This document shows positions 53,300-64,000 of a DNA stretch of 64,000 bases, in pieces. The notes under the pieces were generated by a model. It made no database searches and was not told the DNA's origin. It saw nothing but the letters and a program-made list of their open reading frames with translations. The position numbers were made by a program, and so were the translations under genes. Source of the DNA: Streptomyces sp. NBC_00376 (GTDB taxonomy: Bacteria > Actinomycetota > Actinomycetes > Streptomycetales > Streptomycetaceae); contig NZ_CP107960.1 of the NCBI RefSeq assembly GCF_036077095.1, positions 2,232,001 to 2,296,000 on the forward strand. The letters are read 5' to 3'. Numbering within the stretch: position 1 is the first letter of the stretch; each line of letters begins with the position of its first letter.

Positions 53300-54256
53300 A
53301 TGGTGTCGCTGCACACCAACCCATTGTTCGCCCGGCTCGAATCCGCGGAACGTGTCCTCGTCGCAGAGGCCGGCGGCGGCTTCGACATCTACGCCGGACT
53401 CCCCGTCGCGCTCTCCCTGTTCCACCAGGGCAAGCACGTAGAGCTGGCCAATCTTTCGATCAGCGCCCTCGAAGGGCTGCCGCTCGACTCCTGGCTCGCC
53501 CCGGACGTCGCCGCCATCACCCCCGAAACGGCCCTCCACCAGGTGTACTTCCCGGAGCGGACGCTCGCCCAGTGGCTCGATCTGCACGGCTACCCGAGCA
53601 CGGTCCACGCCTTCTCCCGGGTCGGCGTACAGCCGCTTCGCGCGGCCTACCGGGCATTGATCGAGAAGTACGACATCGACGCGGTCGTCCTGGTCGACGG
53701 CGGTACGGACATCCTGATGCGCGGCGACGAGTCCGGCCTCGGCACCCCGGAGGAGGATCTGGCCAGCGTCGCCGCGCTCGCCGCGCTCGACGTGCCGGAA
53801 CGCCTCGTCGTGTCCATCGGCTTCGGCATCGACGCCCATCACGGGGTGAGCCACGGTCTCGTACTGGAGAACATCGCCGCGCTCGAACGCGACGGTTCGT
53901 GCCTGGGCGCGTTCTCCGTGTCCCGTACGACGCGTGAGGGCGCGCTCTTCGTCGATGCCGTGGCACACGCCCAGCACCACACGCCCGACCACCCCAGCAT
54001 CGTGAACGGGTCGATAGCAGCCGCCGTCCAAGGAGCCTTCGGAGATGTCCAGTTCACCTCGCGCACCCGGGGCAGTGAACTGTTCATCAATCCTCTGATG
54101 ACGCTCTGCTTCGTCTTCGAGCTGGACGGGGTGGCCCGCAACTGCCGCTATCTCGACCGCATCGAGGACACCCATCTGATCCGTCAGGTCAGCAGCGCCA
54201 TCGAGGACTTCCGCGACGAGGTGCGGCAGCGACCGCCGCGCCGCATACCGCACTGA
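53300..54256 (+). CDS. DUF1152 family protein
   Basis: A 318-residue cytoplasmic protein of the DUF1152 family, function unknown. The N-terminus VLVAEAGGGFDIYAGLPVAL contains a glycine-rich loop like that of nucleotide-binding folds. The middle has VVLVDGGTDILMRGDE, typical of the family, and IGFGIDAHHGVSHGLVLENIA. The start is ATG 53300 or ATG 53291 (adds MIP); neither has a strong ribosome binding site. It is divergent from the YdbC-like gene and followed after 170 bp by the TerD gene. Confidence 0.85.
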   Translation: MVSLHTNPLFARLESAERVLVAEAGGGFDIYAGLPVALSLFHQGKHVELANLSISALEGLPLDSWLAPDVAAITPETALHQVYFPERTLAQWLDLHGYPSTVHAFSRVGVQPLRAAYRALIEKYDIDAVVLVDGGTDILMRGDESGLGTPEEDLASVAALAALDVPERLVVSIGFGIDAHHGVSHGLVLENIAALERDGSCLGAFSVSRTTREGALFVDAVAHAQHHTPDHPSIVNGSIAAAVQGAFGDVQFTSRTRGSELFINPLMTLCFVFELDGVARNCRYLDRIEDTHLIRQVSSAIEDFRDEVRQRPPRRIPH

Positions 54257-54426
54257 GCCCGCCCGGCGGCTCGATGCCCCGTGCACCTGCGTCCCCATGC
54301 CCCGGAGGTCCGATGGCCCGATTCCATCGCCGAAATCCAAGCCGGTTGGATCCACGGTCGGTTACGGACATGATCGGGTGATGCGAACGGCCCGACGGCC
54401 CAGCGGAAGCCAGGGAGGCAAGTCCG

Positions 54427-54963
54427 ATGAGCACGCCCAACAAGGACATCGAGAAGGTCGAGGTCAGACTCAAATGGGATCCCAGCCCTCATGGAGCCCC
54501 GCCCCATGACCTCGACATAATCGCGGCGACCTACCTCGCCGAAGCGCCGTACGGCAGCCCTGCCTACCTCGTGCACTTCGACAGCCGGTCGCCGGACGGC
54601 ACCATCATCCTCAACCGCGACAGCCGGACCGGGCAGGGCTTCGGCTTCGACGAGGTGATGACGCTGGAACTGAACCGGCTGTCGACCTCGTACTCGCGGG
54701 TGCTCGTCGGAGTCGCCATCCAGCAGCGCGACGGCCGCAAGACCTTCGCCGAGATAGCGAACACCGCGGTTCAGGTCCGGGAGGGCCACACGAGCCTGGC
54801 GGAGGACGACTTCTCCGCGGTCGGCGCGGCGACCGCGGCGACCGTGGCCGAGTTCGTCCGGGGCGCCTCCGGGGTCTGGGAGTTCCACGGTACGGTCCGG
54901 GGCTTCGACGGCGACCCCGATTCGTTCGCCGCGACGATGGGGAACCGCACGCCCGGCGCGTGA
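54427..54963 (+). CDS. TerD family protein
   Basis: A 178-residue protein of the TerD/CABP family, which binds calcium and is linked to tellurite and general stress responses; Streptomyces has many copies tied to development. The core is HDLDIIAATYLAEAPYG followed by the Asp-rich loop (DSRSPDGTIILNRDSRTGQG, given in outline), and VLVGVAIQQRDGRKTF. No other ter genes adjoin, so it is a stand-alone paralogue. GGGAGGC precedes the ATG. Confidence 0.9.
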   Translation: MSTPNKDIEKVEVRLKWDPSPHGAPPHDLDIIAATYLAEAPYGSPAYLVHFDSRSPDGTIILNRDSRTGQGFGFDEVMTLELNRLSTSYSRVLVGVAIQQRDGRKTFAEIANTAVQVREGHTSLAEDDFSAVGAATAATVAEFVRGASGVWEFHGTVRGFDGDPDSFAATMGNRTPGA

Positions 54964-55014
54964 CACGCCGCAGGACGCGGTACCGCCCAAGTGCTGTGGG
55001 TGCACGACCGCTTC

Positions 55015-55053
55015 GGGCCTCGCGCGGTCGTGTCGCACGTCCGCGCGAGGCCC
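55015..55053. terminator. Bidirectional hairpin between the TerD and UvrA-like genes
   Basis: A 13-bp perfect stem GGGCCTCGCGCGG / CCGCGCGAGGCCC (55015-55027 and 55041-55053) with a 13-base loop, in the gap between converging genes. An overlapping 9-bp alternative stem (55003-55011 with 55024-55032) could form instead. Confidence 0.75.
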
Positions 55054-55089
55054 CGGTCAGGAGCCGGTGCAGGCCGCGAGGCCCGTCGG

Positions 55090-57486
<2,397 letters not shown>

Positions 57487-57646
57487 CGTGTCTCCATCTG
57501 TCGGGCGGAGCCGCCGTCGCGGTCTCCGTCTGCGTCGCCTGGGTCGATATCAGCGGTGCGTCATCGGGCAAAGCCGGCCGGGACCGGATCTCACCGACTT
57601 CCCGCAGCGGCTCGTGTGCGGGTCCTGGCTGTGATCGCCGGACGGT

Positions 57647-58057
57647 TCAACGCACCTCGTTGATGCGGATGAGATTGCCCGCAGGATCGCGGAAGGCGCA
57701 GTCGCGGATCCCGTACGGCTGCTCGGTCGGCTCCTGGACGACCTCGGCGCCGCCGGCCTGCAGCCGGTCGAACGTGGAGTCGAGGTCGGGGGTGGCCAGG
57801 GTGATGATGGCGTACGTGCCCTTGGCCATCATCTCGGTGATGGTACGGCGCTCGTCCTCGGTGATGCCGGGGTCGGCGGCCGGCGGGTGCAGGACGATCG
57901 ATGTGCCGGGCTGACCGGTGGGGCCGACCGTGATCCAGCGCATCCCGCCGAACCCGACGTCGTTGCGGATCTCGAAGCCCAGGATGTCGCGGTAGAAGGC
58001 CAGCGCGGCGTCCGGGTCGTCGTGCGGAAGGAAGCTCGTGTGAATCGTGAGGTCCAT
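57647..58057 (-). CDS. VOC family protein (glyoxalase/bleomycin-resistance-like)
   Basis: A 136-residue single-domain-type VOC protein (two beta-alpha-beta-beta-beta units): TIHTSFLPHDDPDAALAFYRDILGFE begins the first, and FDRLQAGGAEVVQEPTEQPYGIRDCAFRDPAGNLIRI ends the second (quoted in part). It may bind or inactivate a small molecule. The ATG at 58057 begins MDLTIHTSF; a GTG three codons earlier is possible. It lies 10 bp downstream of the AraC-type gene (same operon) and 160 bp upstream of the UvrA-like gene. Confidence 0.9.
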   Translation of the reverse strand: MDLTIHTSFLPHDDPDAALAFYRDILGFEIRNDVGFGGMRWITVGPTGQPGTSIVLHPPAADPGITEDERRTITEMMAKGTYAIITLATPDLDSTFDRLQAGGAEVVQEPTEQPYGIRDCAFRDPAGNLIRINEVR

Positions 58058-58067
58058 GGGCGTCACG

Positions 58068-58511
58068 CTAATCGTGGCCCGGGGGCCGCGCTTCTCGATT
58101 CCTGATCGGTCTGGTCACCTGCTTCGCGACGCAGGACGGCAGGCCCGCGGTGGCCCGCGCGGCCTCGCGGCGGTAGGCGCTGGGCGGCATGCCGACCAGC
58201 TCGGTGAAGCGTGTGCTGAAGGTGCCCAGCGACGAGCAGCCGACCGTGAAACAGACCTCGGTGACGCTGAGATCACCGCGCCGAAGCAGCGCCATCGCCC
58301 GCTCGATGCGCCGCGTCATCAGGTAGCCGTACGGAGACTCGCCGTACGCCTGCCGGAACGCGCGGCTCAGATGTCCCGCCGACATGTGCACGCCACGGGC
58401 GAGCGCCTCGACGTCCAGCGGCTGGTCGAACTCCCGGTCCATCCGGTCACGGACGCGACGCAGACGCGCAAGGTCGCTCAGGCGCTGTGCCTCGTCGGGT
58501 CTGCTGGTCAT
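58068..58511 (-). CDS. AraC family DNA-binding protein (short, DNA-binding domain only)
   Basis: A 147-residue regulator consisting almost only of the two helix-turn-helix units of AraC (LDVEALARGVHMSAGHLSRAFRQ and LSVTEVCFTVGCSSLGTFSTRF, in part) with the typical MPPSAYRREA end. No ligand-sensing domain is present. The ATG at 58511 gives MTSRPDEAQRLSDL; an upstream frame exists but its sequence is low-complexity. It is the first gene before the VOC gene and possibly the UvrA-like gene, and is probably their regulator (inference). Confidence 0.9.
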   Translation of the reverse strand: MTSRPDEAQRLSDLARLRRVRDRMDREFDQPLDVEALARGVHMSAGHLSRAFRQAYGESPYGYLMTRRIERAMALLRRGDLSVTEVCFTVGCSSLGTFSTRFTELVGMPPSAYRREAARATAGLPSCVAKQVTRPIRNREARPPGHD

Positions 58512-58641
58512 CTGCGAGATGGTGCCACACCGCAGGAGCCGCCGCACCCGAACCGGTCCGCGCCCGGAGCGCTCGCGCGCGGGACACGCCGGAAGGGCGC
58601 CGACCAGAAGTCGACGCCCTCCCCAACTGTGGTTCAGCCAC

Positions 58642-58672
58642 CCGGACACACCGCGCGCAACGGTGTGTCCGG
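58642..58672 (-). terminator. Hairpin terminator of nrdJ
   Basis: A 12-bp perfect stem CCGGACACACCG / CGGTGTGTCCGG (58642-58653 and 58661-58672), 18 bases after the nrdJ stop. Confidence 0.88.
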
Positions 58673-58689
58673 CGCGGTCGCGCTGCCGG

Positions 58690-61584
58690 TCAGCTGCAAC
58701 CGCTGGTCGAGCCGCAGCCCTCGCAGATGTAGCAGGATCCGGCGCGCTGCATCTTCGTACCGCAGGAGAAGCAGAGCGGCGCGTCCGCGCTGATGCCGAG
58801 CTGCATCTCGACGAGCTCCGCCGAGGTGTGCGCGGTCTTCGGGGCGGGATTCTCCGCCTCCTGCACCGCGGCCACCGCCTTCAGCGGCTCCGTCCGCACC
58901 GGGGCGGACTGGGCCAGGGTCTCGACGTCCAGCTCCTCGTCCTCGAGGGAGGGCTCGTACGAACCCGTGTCGAGGTGGCGCTGACGCTCCTCGGCCGAGT
59001 GGATGCCGAGCGCCGAGCGGGTCTCGAACGGCAGGAAGTCCAGCGCGAGGCGGCGGAAGATGTAGTCGACGATCGACTGCGCCATCCGCACGTCCGGGTC
59101 GTCCGTCATGCCGGCCGGCTCGAAGCGCATGTTGGTGAACTTCGAGACGTACGTCTCCAGCGGGACGCCGTACTGCAGGCCGACCGAGACGGCGATGGAG
59201 AAGGCGTCCATCATGCCCGCGAGGGTGGAGCCCTGCTTGGACATCTTCAGGAAGACCTCGCCGAGACCGTCGTCGGGGTAGGAGTTGGCGGTCATGTAGC
59301 CCTCGGCGCCGCCCACCGTGAAGGAGGTGGTGATGCCGGGACGGCCCTTGGGGAGGCGCTTGCGGACCGGGCGGTACTCGACGACCTTCTCGACCGCGGT
59401 ACGGATGGTCTCCTCGGCCTTGGCGGTGACCGCCTCCTTCTCCTTCTCCTTGGTCTTCGCGGAGAGGGGCTGGCCGACCTTGCAGTTGTCGCGGTAGATC
59501 GCGAGCGCCTTGACGCCCATCTTCCACGCCTCGAAGTAGACCTCTTCGACGTCCTCGACGGTGGCCGTCTCCGGCAGGTTCACCGTCTTGGAGAGCGCTC
59601 CGGAGATCCACGGCTGGATCGCGGCCATCATGCGCACGTGGCCCATCGCGGAGATGGAACGCTCGCCCATCGCGCAGTCGAAGACCTCGTAGTGCTCGGT
59701 CTTCAGGCCGGGGGCGTCGATCACATTGCCGTGCTCGGCGATGTGGGCGACGATCGCCTCGATCTGCTCCTCCTGGTAGCCCAGGCGGCGCAGGGCCTGC
59801 GGCACGGTGCCGTTGACGATCTGCATCGAGCCGCCGCCGACCAGCTTCTTGAACTTGACCAGGGCGAGGTCGGGCTCGAGGCCGGTGGTGTCGCAGGACA
59901 TCGCGAGACCGATGGTGCCGGTGGGGGCGATGACCGAGGCCTGCGCGTTGCGGAAACCGTTCTTCGCGCCGAGACGGATCACGTCCTGCCACGCCTCCGT
60001 GGCGGCGGCCCAGATCGGGTTGTCCAGGTCATCCATGTGGACGGCCGCGGCGTTGGCGTCGGCGTGCTGCTTCATGACGCGCTGGTGCGGCTCGGCGTTG
60101 CGGGCGTAGCCGTCGTACGGACCGACGACCGCGGCGAGCTCGGCGGAGCGCTTGTACGAGGTGCCGGTCATCAGCGAGGTGATGGCACCGGCGAGGGCGC
60201 GGCCGCCGTCGCTGTCGTAGGCGTGGCCGGTCGCCATCAGCAGGGCGCCGAGGTTGGCGTAGCCGATGCCGAGCTGGCGGAAGGCGCGGGTGTTCTCGCC
60301 GATCTTCTGGGTCGGGAAGTCCGCGAAGCAGATGGAGATGTCCATCGCGGTGATGACCAGCTCGACGACCTTGGCGAAGCGCTCGGACTCGAAGGACTGG
60401 TTGCCCTTGCCGTCGTCCTTGAGGAACTTCATCAGGTTCAGCGAGGCGAGGTTGCACGAGGTGTTGTCCAGGTGCATGTACTCGGAGCACGGGTTCGAGC
60501 CGTTGATCCGGCCGGACTCCGGGCAGGTGTGCCAGGCGTTGATGGTGTCGTCGTACTGGATGCCCGGGTCGGCGCAGGCCCAGGCCGCCTCGGCCATCTT
60601 GCGGAAGAGGGACTTGGCCTCGACCTCTTCGATGACGTCACCGGTCATCCGGGCACGCAGCCCGAACTTGCCGCCGGACTCGACGGCCTTCATGAACTCG
60701 TCGTTCACGCGGACCGAGTTGTTGGCGTTCTGGTACTGGACGGACGTGATGTCGTCGCCGCCCAGGTCCATGTCGAAGCCCGCGTCGCGCAGGGCGCGGA
60801 TCTTCTCCTCCTCCTTCACCTTGGTCTCGATGAAGTTCTCGATGTCGGGGTGGTCGACGTCGAGGATCACCATCTTGGCCGCGCGCCGGGTGGCGCCACC
60901 GGACTTGATCGTTCCGGCGGAGGCGTCGGCACCGCGCATGAAGGAGACCGGACCGGAGGCGTTGCCGCCGGAGGAGAGCAGCTCCTTGGAGGAGCGGATA
61001 CGGGAGAGGTTCAGGCCGGCGCCGGAGCCGCCCTTGAAGATCATGCCCTCTTCCTTGTACCAGTCGAGGATCGACTCCATGGAGTCGTCGACGGCCAGGA
61101 TGAAGCAGGCGGAGACCTGCTGCGGCTGGGGCGTTCCGACGTTGAACCAGACCGGCGAGTTGAAGCTGAAGATCTGGTGCAGGAGGGCGTAGGCCAGCTC
61201 GTGCTCGAAGATCTCGGCGTCCGCGGGAGAGGCGAAGTAGCCGTGGTCCTCACCGGCCTTGCGGTACGTCTTCACGATCCGGTCGATCAGCTGTCGCAGA
61301 CCGGTCTCGCGCTGCGGGGTGCCGACGGCCCCGCGGAAGTACTTGCTGGTGACGATGTTGACCGCGTTCACCGACCAGAAGTCGGGGAACTCGACGCCAC
61401 GCTGCTCGAAGTTGATTGAGCCGTCGCGCCAGTTGGTCATGACGACGTCACGGCGCTCCCACGCCACCTCGTCGTACGGATGTACGCCGGGGGTGGTGTG
61501 GATGCGCTCGATACGCAGACCCTTGCTCGACTTGGCTCCCTTGGCTCGGGAACCTCGTGCCGGGCCGCTCGCCGTCTCTGTCAT
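58690..61584 (-). CDS. nrdJ: Class II (adenosylcobalamin-dependent) ribonucleotide reductase
   Basis: Reduces ribonucleotides to deoxyribonucleotides using coenzyme B12 and so works with or without oxygen. The 964-residue protein has the barrel with NSPVWFNVG, FKGGSGAGLNLSRIRSS and the catalytic loop DNTSCNLASLNLM. SNPCSEYMHL and the IAPTGTIGLAMSCDTTG substrate-binding segment are present. The C-terminus has redox/zinc cysteines (CFSCGTKM, CYICEGCGSTSGC). The ATG at 61584 has GGAGG four bases upstream. It lies downstream of nrdR in the same transcript, as known in Streptomyces, and is controlled by NrdR through the boxes at 62369-62415. Confidence 0.97.
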   Translation of the reverse strand: MTETASGPARGSRAKGAKSSKGLRIERIHTTPGVHPYDEVAWERRDVVMTNWRDGSINFEQRGVEFPDFWSVNAVNIVTSKYFRGAVGTPQRETGLRQLIDRIVKTYRKAGEDHGYFASPADAEIFEHELAYALLHQIFSFNSPVWFNVGTPQPQQVSACFILAVDDSMESILDWYKEEGMIFKGGSGAGLNLSRIRSSKELLSSGGNASGPVSFMRGADASAGTIKSGGATRRAAKMVILDVDHPDIENFIETKVKEEEKIRALRDAGFDMDLGGDDITSVQYQNANNSVRVNDEFMKAVESGGKFGLRARMTGDVIEEVEAKSLFRKMAEAAWACADPGIQYDDTINAWHTCPESGRINGSNPCSEYMHLDNTSCNLASLNLMKFLKDDGKGNQSFESERFAKVVELVITAMDISICFADFPTQKIGENTRAFRQLGIGYANLGALLMATGHAYDSDGGRALAGAITSLMTGTSYKRSAELAAVVGPYDGYARNAEPHQRVMKQHADANAAAVHMDDLDNPIWAAATEAWQDVIRLGAKNGFRNAQASVIAPTGTIGLAMSCDTTGLEPDLALVKFKKLVGGGSMQIVNGTVPQALRRLGYQEEQIEAIVAHIAEHGNVIDAPGLKTEHYEVFDCAMGERSISAMGHVRMMAAIQPWISGALSKTVNLPETATVEDVEEVYFEAWKMGVKALAIYRDNCKVGQPLSAKTKEKEKEAVTAKAEETIRTAVEKVVEYRPVRKRLPKGRPGITTSFTVGGAEGYMTANSYPDDGLGEVFLKMSKQGSTLAGMMDAFSIAVSVGLQYGVPLETYVSKFTNMRFEPAGMTDDPDVRMAQSIVDYIFRRLALDFLPFETRSALGIHSAEERQRHLDTGSYEPSLEDEELDVETLAQSAPVRTEPLKAVAAVQEAENPAPKTAHTSAELVEMQLGISADAPLCFSCGTKMQRAGSCYICEGCGSTSGCS

Positions 61585-61744
61585 GCCGCCTCCCATATGT
61601 GGGCAAAAACACCCTGAAGTGCCCAGAACTTCCCGGGGCACAGTCTGTCTCTGATGCCTCGGACGCCACGCAGAGCGCCCGGAGCAGGTCTATGAAGCCG
61701 CCCGGCCGCCGATCCACGGAACCGTGTCGGTCGGCCGGTGCCGA

Positions 61745-62257
61745 TCAGTCGGCGGCGACGGCGGGAACGGGGACCTCAAGGATCTCGCCCCTCCCGCGTT
61801 CTTCCACGCGAGGCCGCCGCTCACGGAGCTCCGCGATGGCGGTCTCGAAGTCTTCGAGTGTGTCGAACGCCCGGTACACGGACGCGAAGCGCAGGTACGC
61901 GACGAGGTCGAGTTCCTGCAGGGGGCCGAGGATCGCCAGGCCCACGTCGTGAGTGGTCAGCTCGGCACTGCCGGTGGCGCGCACCGCCTCCTCGACCCGC
62001 TGGCCGAGCTTGGCGAGGGCATCCTCGGTGACCGGCCGCCCCTGGCACGCCTTGCGCACACCGGAGATGACCTTGGTGCGACTGAAGGGTTCGGTCACGC
62101 CGCTGCGCTTCACCACCATCAGCGAACAGGTCTCCACCGTCGTGAAACGGCGGGAGCAGTCGGGGCACTGACGGCGGCGTCGGATCGACGTGCCGTCGTC
62201 GGTGGTGCGACTGTCGACGACCCGGCTGTCGGGGTGCCTGCAGAAGGGGCAGTGCAT
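61745..62257 (-). CDS. nrdR: Transcriptional repressor NrdR
   Basis: The ATP/dATP-sensing repressor of ribonucleotide reductase genes. The 170-residue protein has an N-terminal zinc ribbon [13 protein letters not shown]...CPDCSRRF and an ATP-cone (about 49-139; [20 protein letters not shown], then [15 protein letters not shown]). The ATG at 62257 follows GGAGGG at nine bases and starts at the conserved MHCPFC; a TTG nine bases earlier is unlikely. First gene of nrdR-nrdJ, divergent from lexA, with two NrdR boxes upstream for autoregulation. Confidence 0.97.
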   Translation of the reverse strand: MHCPFCRHPDSRVVDSRTTDDGTSIRRRRQCPDCSRRFTTVETCSLMVVKRSGVTEPFSRTKVISGVRKACQGRPVTEDALAKLGQRVEEAVRATGSAELTTHDVGLAILGPLQELDLVAYLRFASVYRAFDTLEDFETAIAELRERRPRVEERGRGEILEVPVPAVAAD

Positions 62258-62368
62258 GGCTCCCAACCCTCCTTCACAGCACGACTGAATAGCCTCTCCA
62301 GGGCCCGCCGGGGCCCCTCGAAGCTGTCACAAGCATAGGCGATGGCCACACCCCCGGCGGACCAGGGA

Positions 62369-62383
62369 CCACAACTTCTGGGT
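62369..62383 (-). promoter_or_regulatory. NrdR box (nrdR-proximal copy)
   Basis: CCACAACTTCTGGGT aligns with the second box at 62400-62414 with starts exactly 31 bp apart, i.e. about three helical turns. Paired NrdR boxes with that spacing are known upstream of nrd operons. Confidence 0.85.
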
Positions 62384-62399
62384 GGCTGGAGCAATCCAA

Positions 62400-62414
62400 C
62401 CACTAGATCTTGGG
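62400..62414 (-). promoter_or_regulatory. NrdR box (nrdR-distal copy)
   Basis: CCACTAGATCTTGGG, a near-palindrome centred on AGATCT and the better of the two copies. Together with 62369-62383 it should allow cooperative NrdR binding and repression of nrdR-nrdJ. Confidence 0.85.
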
Positions 62415-62690
62415 TTTGGGTGCGCATTCGGCCCTACCGCGTGTCGCCCATCACGAGCGACCGGCAGGCAGCGTACGGCCGTGCACGAGGTTACGGGAAC
62501 GGTCCGGCCACCAGGATTACGGGGCCCCGACTGTCGGACTCGAACAACGGCCCGACGGACACCCCGCACGGCGGTGCCGCACCGACGGCCACTACCGTGA
62601 AAACACGAATCGCGGTCCGGTCCGGAGCACCCAGTCATCGCACATACACCCGGCAGAGAACACGCGGCAGACTTTTATTCGTTTTTCACT

Positions 62691-62704
62691 CGAACGTGTG
62701 TTTG
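62691..62704 (+). promoter_or_regulatory. SOS box (LexA operator) of lexA
   Basis: CGAACGTGTGTTTG fits the Gram-positive/actinobacterial SOS-box consensus CGAACRNNYGTTYG at every position. It overlaps the first bases of the lexA -35 hexamer, giving autoregulation. Confidence 0.95.
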
Positions 62705-62731
62705 GCGCAACCTTTCGAAAGCTACTACCGT
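62702..62731 (+). promoter_or_regulatory. lexA promoter
   Basis: TTGGCG (62702-62707) and TACCGT (62726-62731) with an 18-base spacer resemble a HrdB promoter. The -35 overlaps the SOS box, the arrangement expected for direct LexA repression. Confidence 0.7.
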
Positions 62732-62766
62732 TGTCCAGCTAGGGAGACCATTCGAGAGGGGCCGAC

Positions 62767-63558
62767 GTGACCACCACCGCTGACAGTGCCACCATCACTG
62801 CCCAGGACCGCTCCCAGAGCCGATTCGAGCCGGTGCATGCCATGAATGACTCAGTCACGAACATGGAGGGGCCAGAGCCGCGCCCAGCGCGCTCATTGCC
62901 CGGCCGACCTCCTGGAATCCGGGCGGACAGCTCGGGGCTCACGGACCGGCAGCGGCGGGTGATCGAGGTGATCCGGGATTCCGTGCAGCGGCGTGGCTAT
63001 CCGCCCTCGATGCGGGAGATCGGTCAGGCGGTGGGCCTGTCCAGCACGTCCTCCGTCGCCCATCAGCTGATGGCCCTGGAGCGGAAGGGCTTCCTGCGCC
63101 GCGACCCGCACCGCCCGCGGGCGTACGAGGTCCGGGGTTCGGACCAGCCCAGTTCGCAGCCCACCGACACCACCGGCAAGCCCGCGGCGTCGTACGTGCC
63201 GCTGGTCGGCCGGATCGCCGCCGGCGGCCCGATCCTCGCCGAGGAGTCGGTCGAGGACGTCTTCCCGCTCCCCCGCCAGCTCGTCGGTGACGGCGAGCTG
63301 TTCGTGCTCAAGGTCGTCGGTGACTCGATGATCGAGGCGGCGATCTGCGACGGCGACTGGGTCACCGTGCGCCGCCAGCCCGTCGCGGAGAACGGCGACA
63401 TCGTGGCGGCCATGCTGGACGGCGAGGCCACGGTCAAGCGCTTCAAGCGGGAGGACGGCCATGTCTGGCTGCTCCCGCACAACTCCGCGTACCAGCCGAT
63501 CCCGGGCGACGAGGCGACCATCCTCGGCAAGGTGGTGGCCGTGCTGCGGCGGGTGTGA
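62767..63558 (+). CDS. lexA: LexA repressor
   Basis: The self-cleaving repressor of the SOS DNA-damage regulon. The 263-residue protein has a longer N-terminus than E. coli LexA, a winged-helix domain (about 58-122; [36 protein letters not shown] in part) and an S24 peptidase domain. The cleavage site is between Ala152 and Gly153 in RIAAGG, with catalytic Ser187 in VGDSMIE and Lys224 in ATVKRF. GTG start with GAGAGGGG five bases upstream. A perfect SOS box precedes it. It converges on dinG. Confidence 0.97.
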   Translation: MTTTADSATITAQDRSQSRFEPVHAMNDSVTNMEGPEPRPARSLPGRPPGIRADSSGLTDRQRRVIEVIRDSVQRRGYPPSMREIGQAVGLSSTSSVAHQLMALERKGFLRRDPHRPRAYEVRGSDQPSSQPTDTTGKPAASYVPLVGRIAAGGPILAEESVEDVFPLPRQLVGDGELFVLKVVGDSMIEAAICDGDWVTVRRQPVAENGDIVAAMLDGEATVKRFKREDGHVWLLPHNSAYQPIPGDEATILGKVVAVLRRV

Positions 63559-63576
63559 AACCCGCCGTCTCCGACC

Positions 63577-63611
63577 GGGCCCCGGGATCCACTGCGCCGA
63601 TCCCGGGGCCC
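63577..63611. terminator. Hairpin between lexA and the dinG-type gene
   Basis: A 13-bp perfect stem GGGCCCCGGGATC / GATCCCGGGGCCC (63577-63589 and 63599-63611) with a nine-base loop, between converging genes; probably bidirectional. Confidence 0.85.
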
Positions 63612-63659
63612 TGCCCGTGCCGCCAGGCCTCCGAGGTGGAGCCGGGCACCCGAAGCGGA

Positions 63660-64000
63660 CTACTTGCCGTCGGCCTTGGCCGCCGCGTCGATCGCCGCGA
63701 GTGAGCGGCGCGCCTGGTTCCGGTCGGTGGTGTACCAGAAGTCGGGCAGCGAGGCCCGGAGATAGCTGCCGTACCGGGCGTTGGCCAGGCGCGGATCGAG
63801 GACGGCGACCACGCCCTTGTCGCCCGTGGCCCGGACCAGCCGGCCCGCTCCCTGGGCCATCAGCAGCGCGGCGTGCGTCGCCGCGACGGCCATGAATCCA
63901 TTGCCGCCCGCTTCCTCGACCGCCTTCTGGCGCGCGCTCATCAGCGGATCGTCGGGGCGGGGGAACGGGATCCGGTCCATGATCACCAGCTGGCAGCTGG
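63660..64000 (-). CDS. dinG: DinG-type ATP-dependent DNA helicase, C-terminal end (5' part beyond right edge)
   Basis: The last 113 residues of an SF2 XPD/DinG-like helicase. DRIPFPRPDDPLM followed by MAQGAGRLVRATGDKGVVAVLDPR is the characteristic helicase motif VI region (QGxGRLxRxxxDxGxVxxLDxR). The protein ends with RRSLAAIDAAAKADGK. The start lies outside. It converges with lexA; in several bacteria dinG is damage-inducible, but its promoter is not visible here. Confidence 0.93.
   Translation of the reverse strand, partial: SCQLVIMDRIPFPRPDDPLMSARQKAVEEAGGNGFMAVAATHAALLMAQGAGRLVRATGDKGVVAVLDPRLANARYGSYLRASLPDFWYTTDRNQARRSLAAIDAAAKADGK

Larger units (their letters stand above)
62258..62766. 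other. nrdR-lexA divergent control region
   Basis: A 509 bp non-coding gap. It contains two NrdR boxes near the nrdR side, an SOS box and promoter next to lexA, and no supported gene; the reading frames inside have no protein character. Around 62420-62640 I see nothing further. Confidence 0.8.

Noticed and set aside
58384..61419. 1011-codon plus-strand frame opposite nrdJ
   Set aside because: Antisense shadow of a highly conserved enzyme; no start context and no recognisable protein.

Overview
The window is a slice of a Streptomyces chromosome. It has very high G+C, third-position GC bias throughout, and a set of core actinobacterial genes whose order matches my memory of the region around hrdB in S. 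coelicolor (recollection, not a search). About 51 protein genes are supported. I found no rRNA, tRNA, insertion sequence, phage or CRISPR. Most of the region is housekeeping. The two edge genes, an inositol monophosphatase-family gene on the left and a DinG-type helicase on the right, are cut by the window.

Layout. 1-8 kb: IMPase fragment, hemH, an MFS transporter overlapping an aldonolactone oxidase, a Pro/Thr-tailed membrane protein, the cell-division gene sepH and a sulfurtransferase. 8-16 kb: a VOC protein, a PaaX regulator, an operon of a DUF5998-like protein, a phosphodiesterase and tdk, a large GNAT/acyl-CoA-synthetase fusion, and ptsH with a DasR-type operator. 16-24 kb: a GntR regulator, an M23 peptidase under a c-di-AMP riboswitch, a paired M16 peptidase operon and parC. 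24-32 kb: a CobW-type chaperone with citrate synthase 2, a divergent HTH-citrate synthase, a CitA/CitB-type two-component system, and an SSS symporter with its DUF485 partner. 32-39 kb: a response-regulator relic, parE, a small zinc-ribbon protein, a secreted trypsin, hrdB and a FadR-type regulator.

39-54 kb: an ABC ATPase-permease fusion, a Nudix/NrtR-type protein, DUF4192, recQ with a phosphoribosyltransferase-like tail, two poorly known genes, rnhB, a large membrane protein, an ADP-ribosylglycohydrolase, a phosphohistidine phosphatase, a YdbC-like protein and DUF1152. 54-64 kb: TerD, a UvrA-like ABC protein behind a VOC and an AraC gene, then nrdR-nrdJ divergent from lexA, and the dinG end.

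How it fits together. DNA topology and repair run through the window: parC, parE, recQ, rnhB, nrdJ/nrdR, lexA, dinG and a UvrA paralogue. Transcription is represented by hrdB. Regulatory DNA is unusually readable: twin NrdR boxes 31 bp apart, a perfect SOS box on the lexA -35, a DasR-type site before ptsH, an ECF-type promoter before hrdB, a c-di-AMP riboswitch, and about a dozen strong hairpin terminators. The less ordinary points are the RecQ-PRTase fusion, an inverted DnaA-box pair in the hairpin beside it, the HTH-citrate synthase locus with repeated ATTGATT sites, two hexanucleotide microsatellites, and a decayed NarL-type response regulator. I did not find a clearly new multi-gene system; the recQ neighbourhood and the citrate synthase locus are the best leads.
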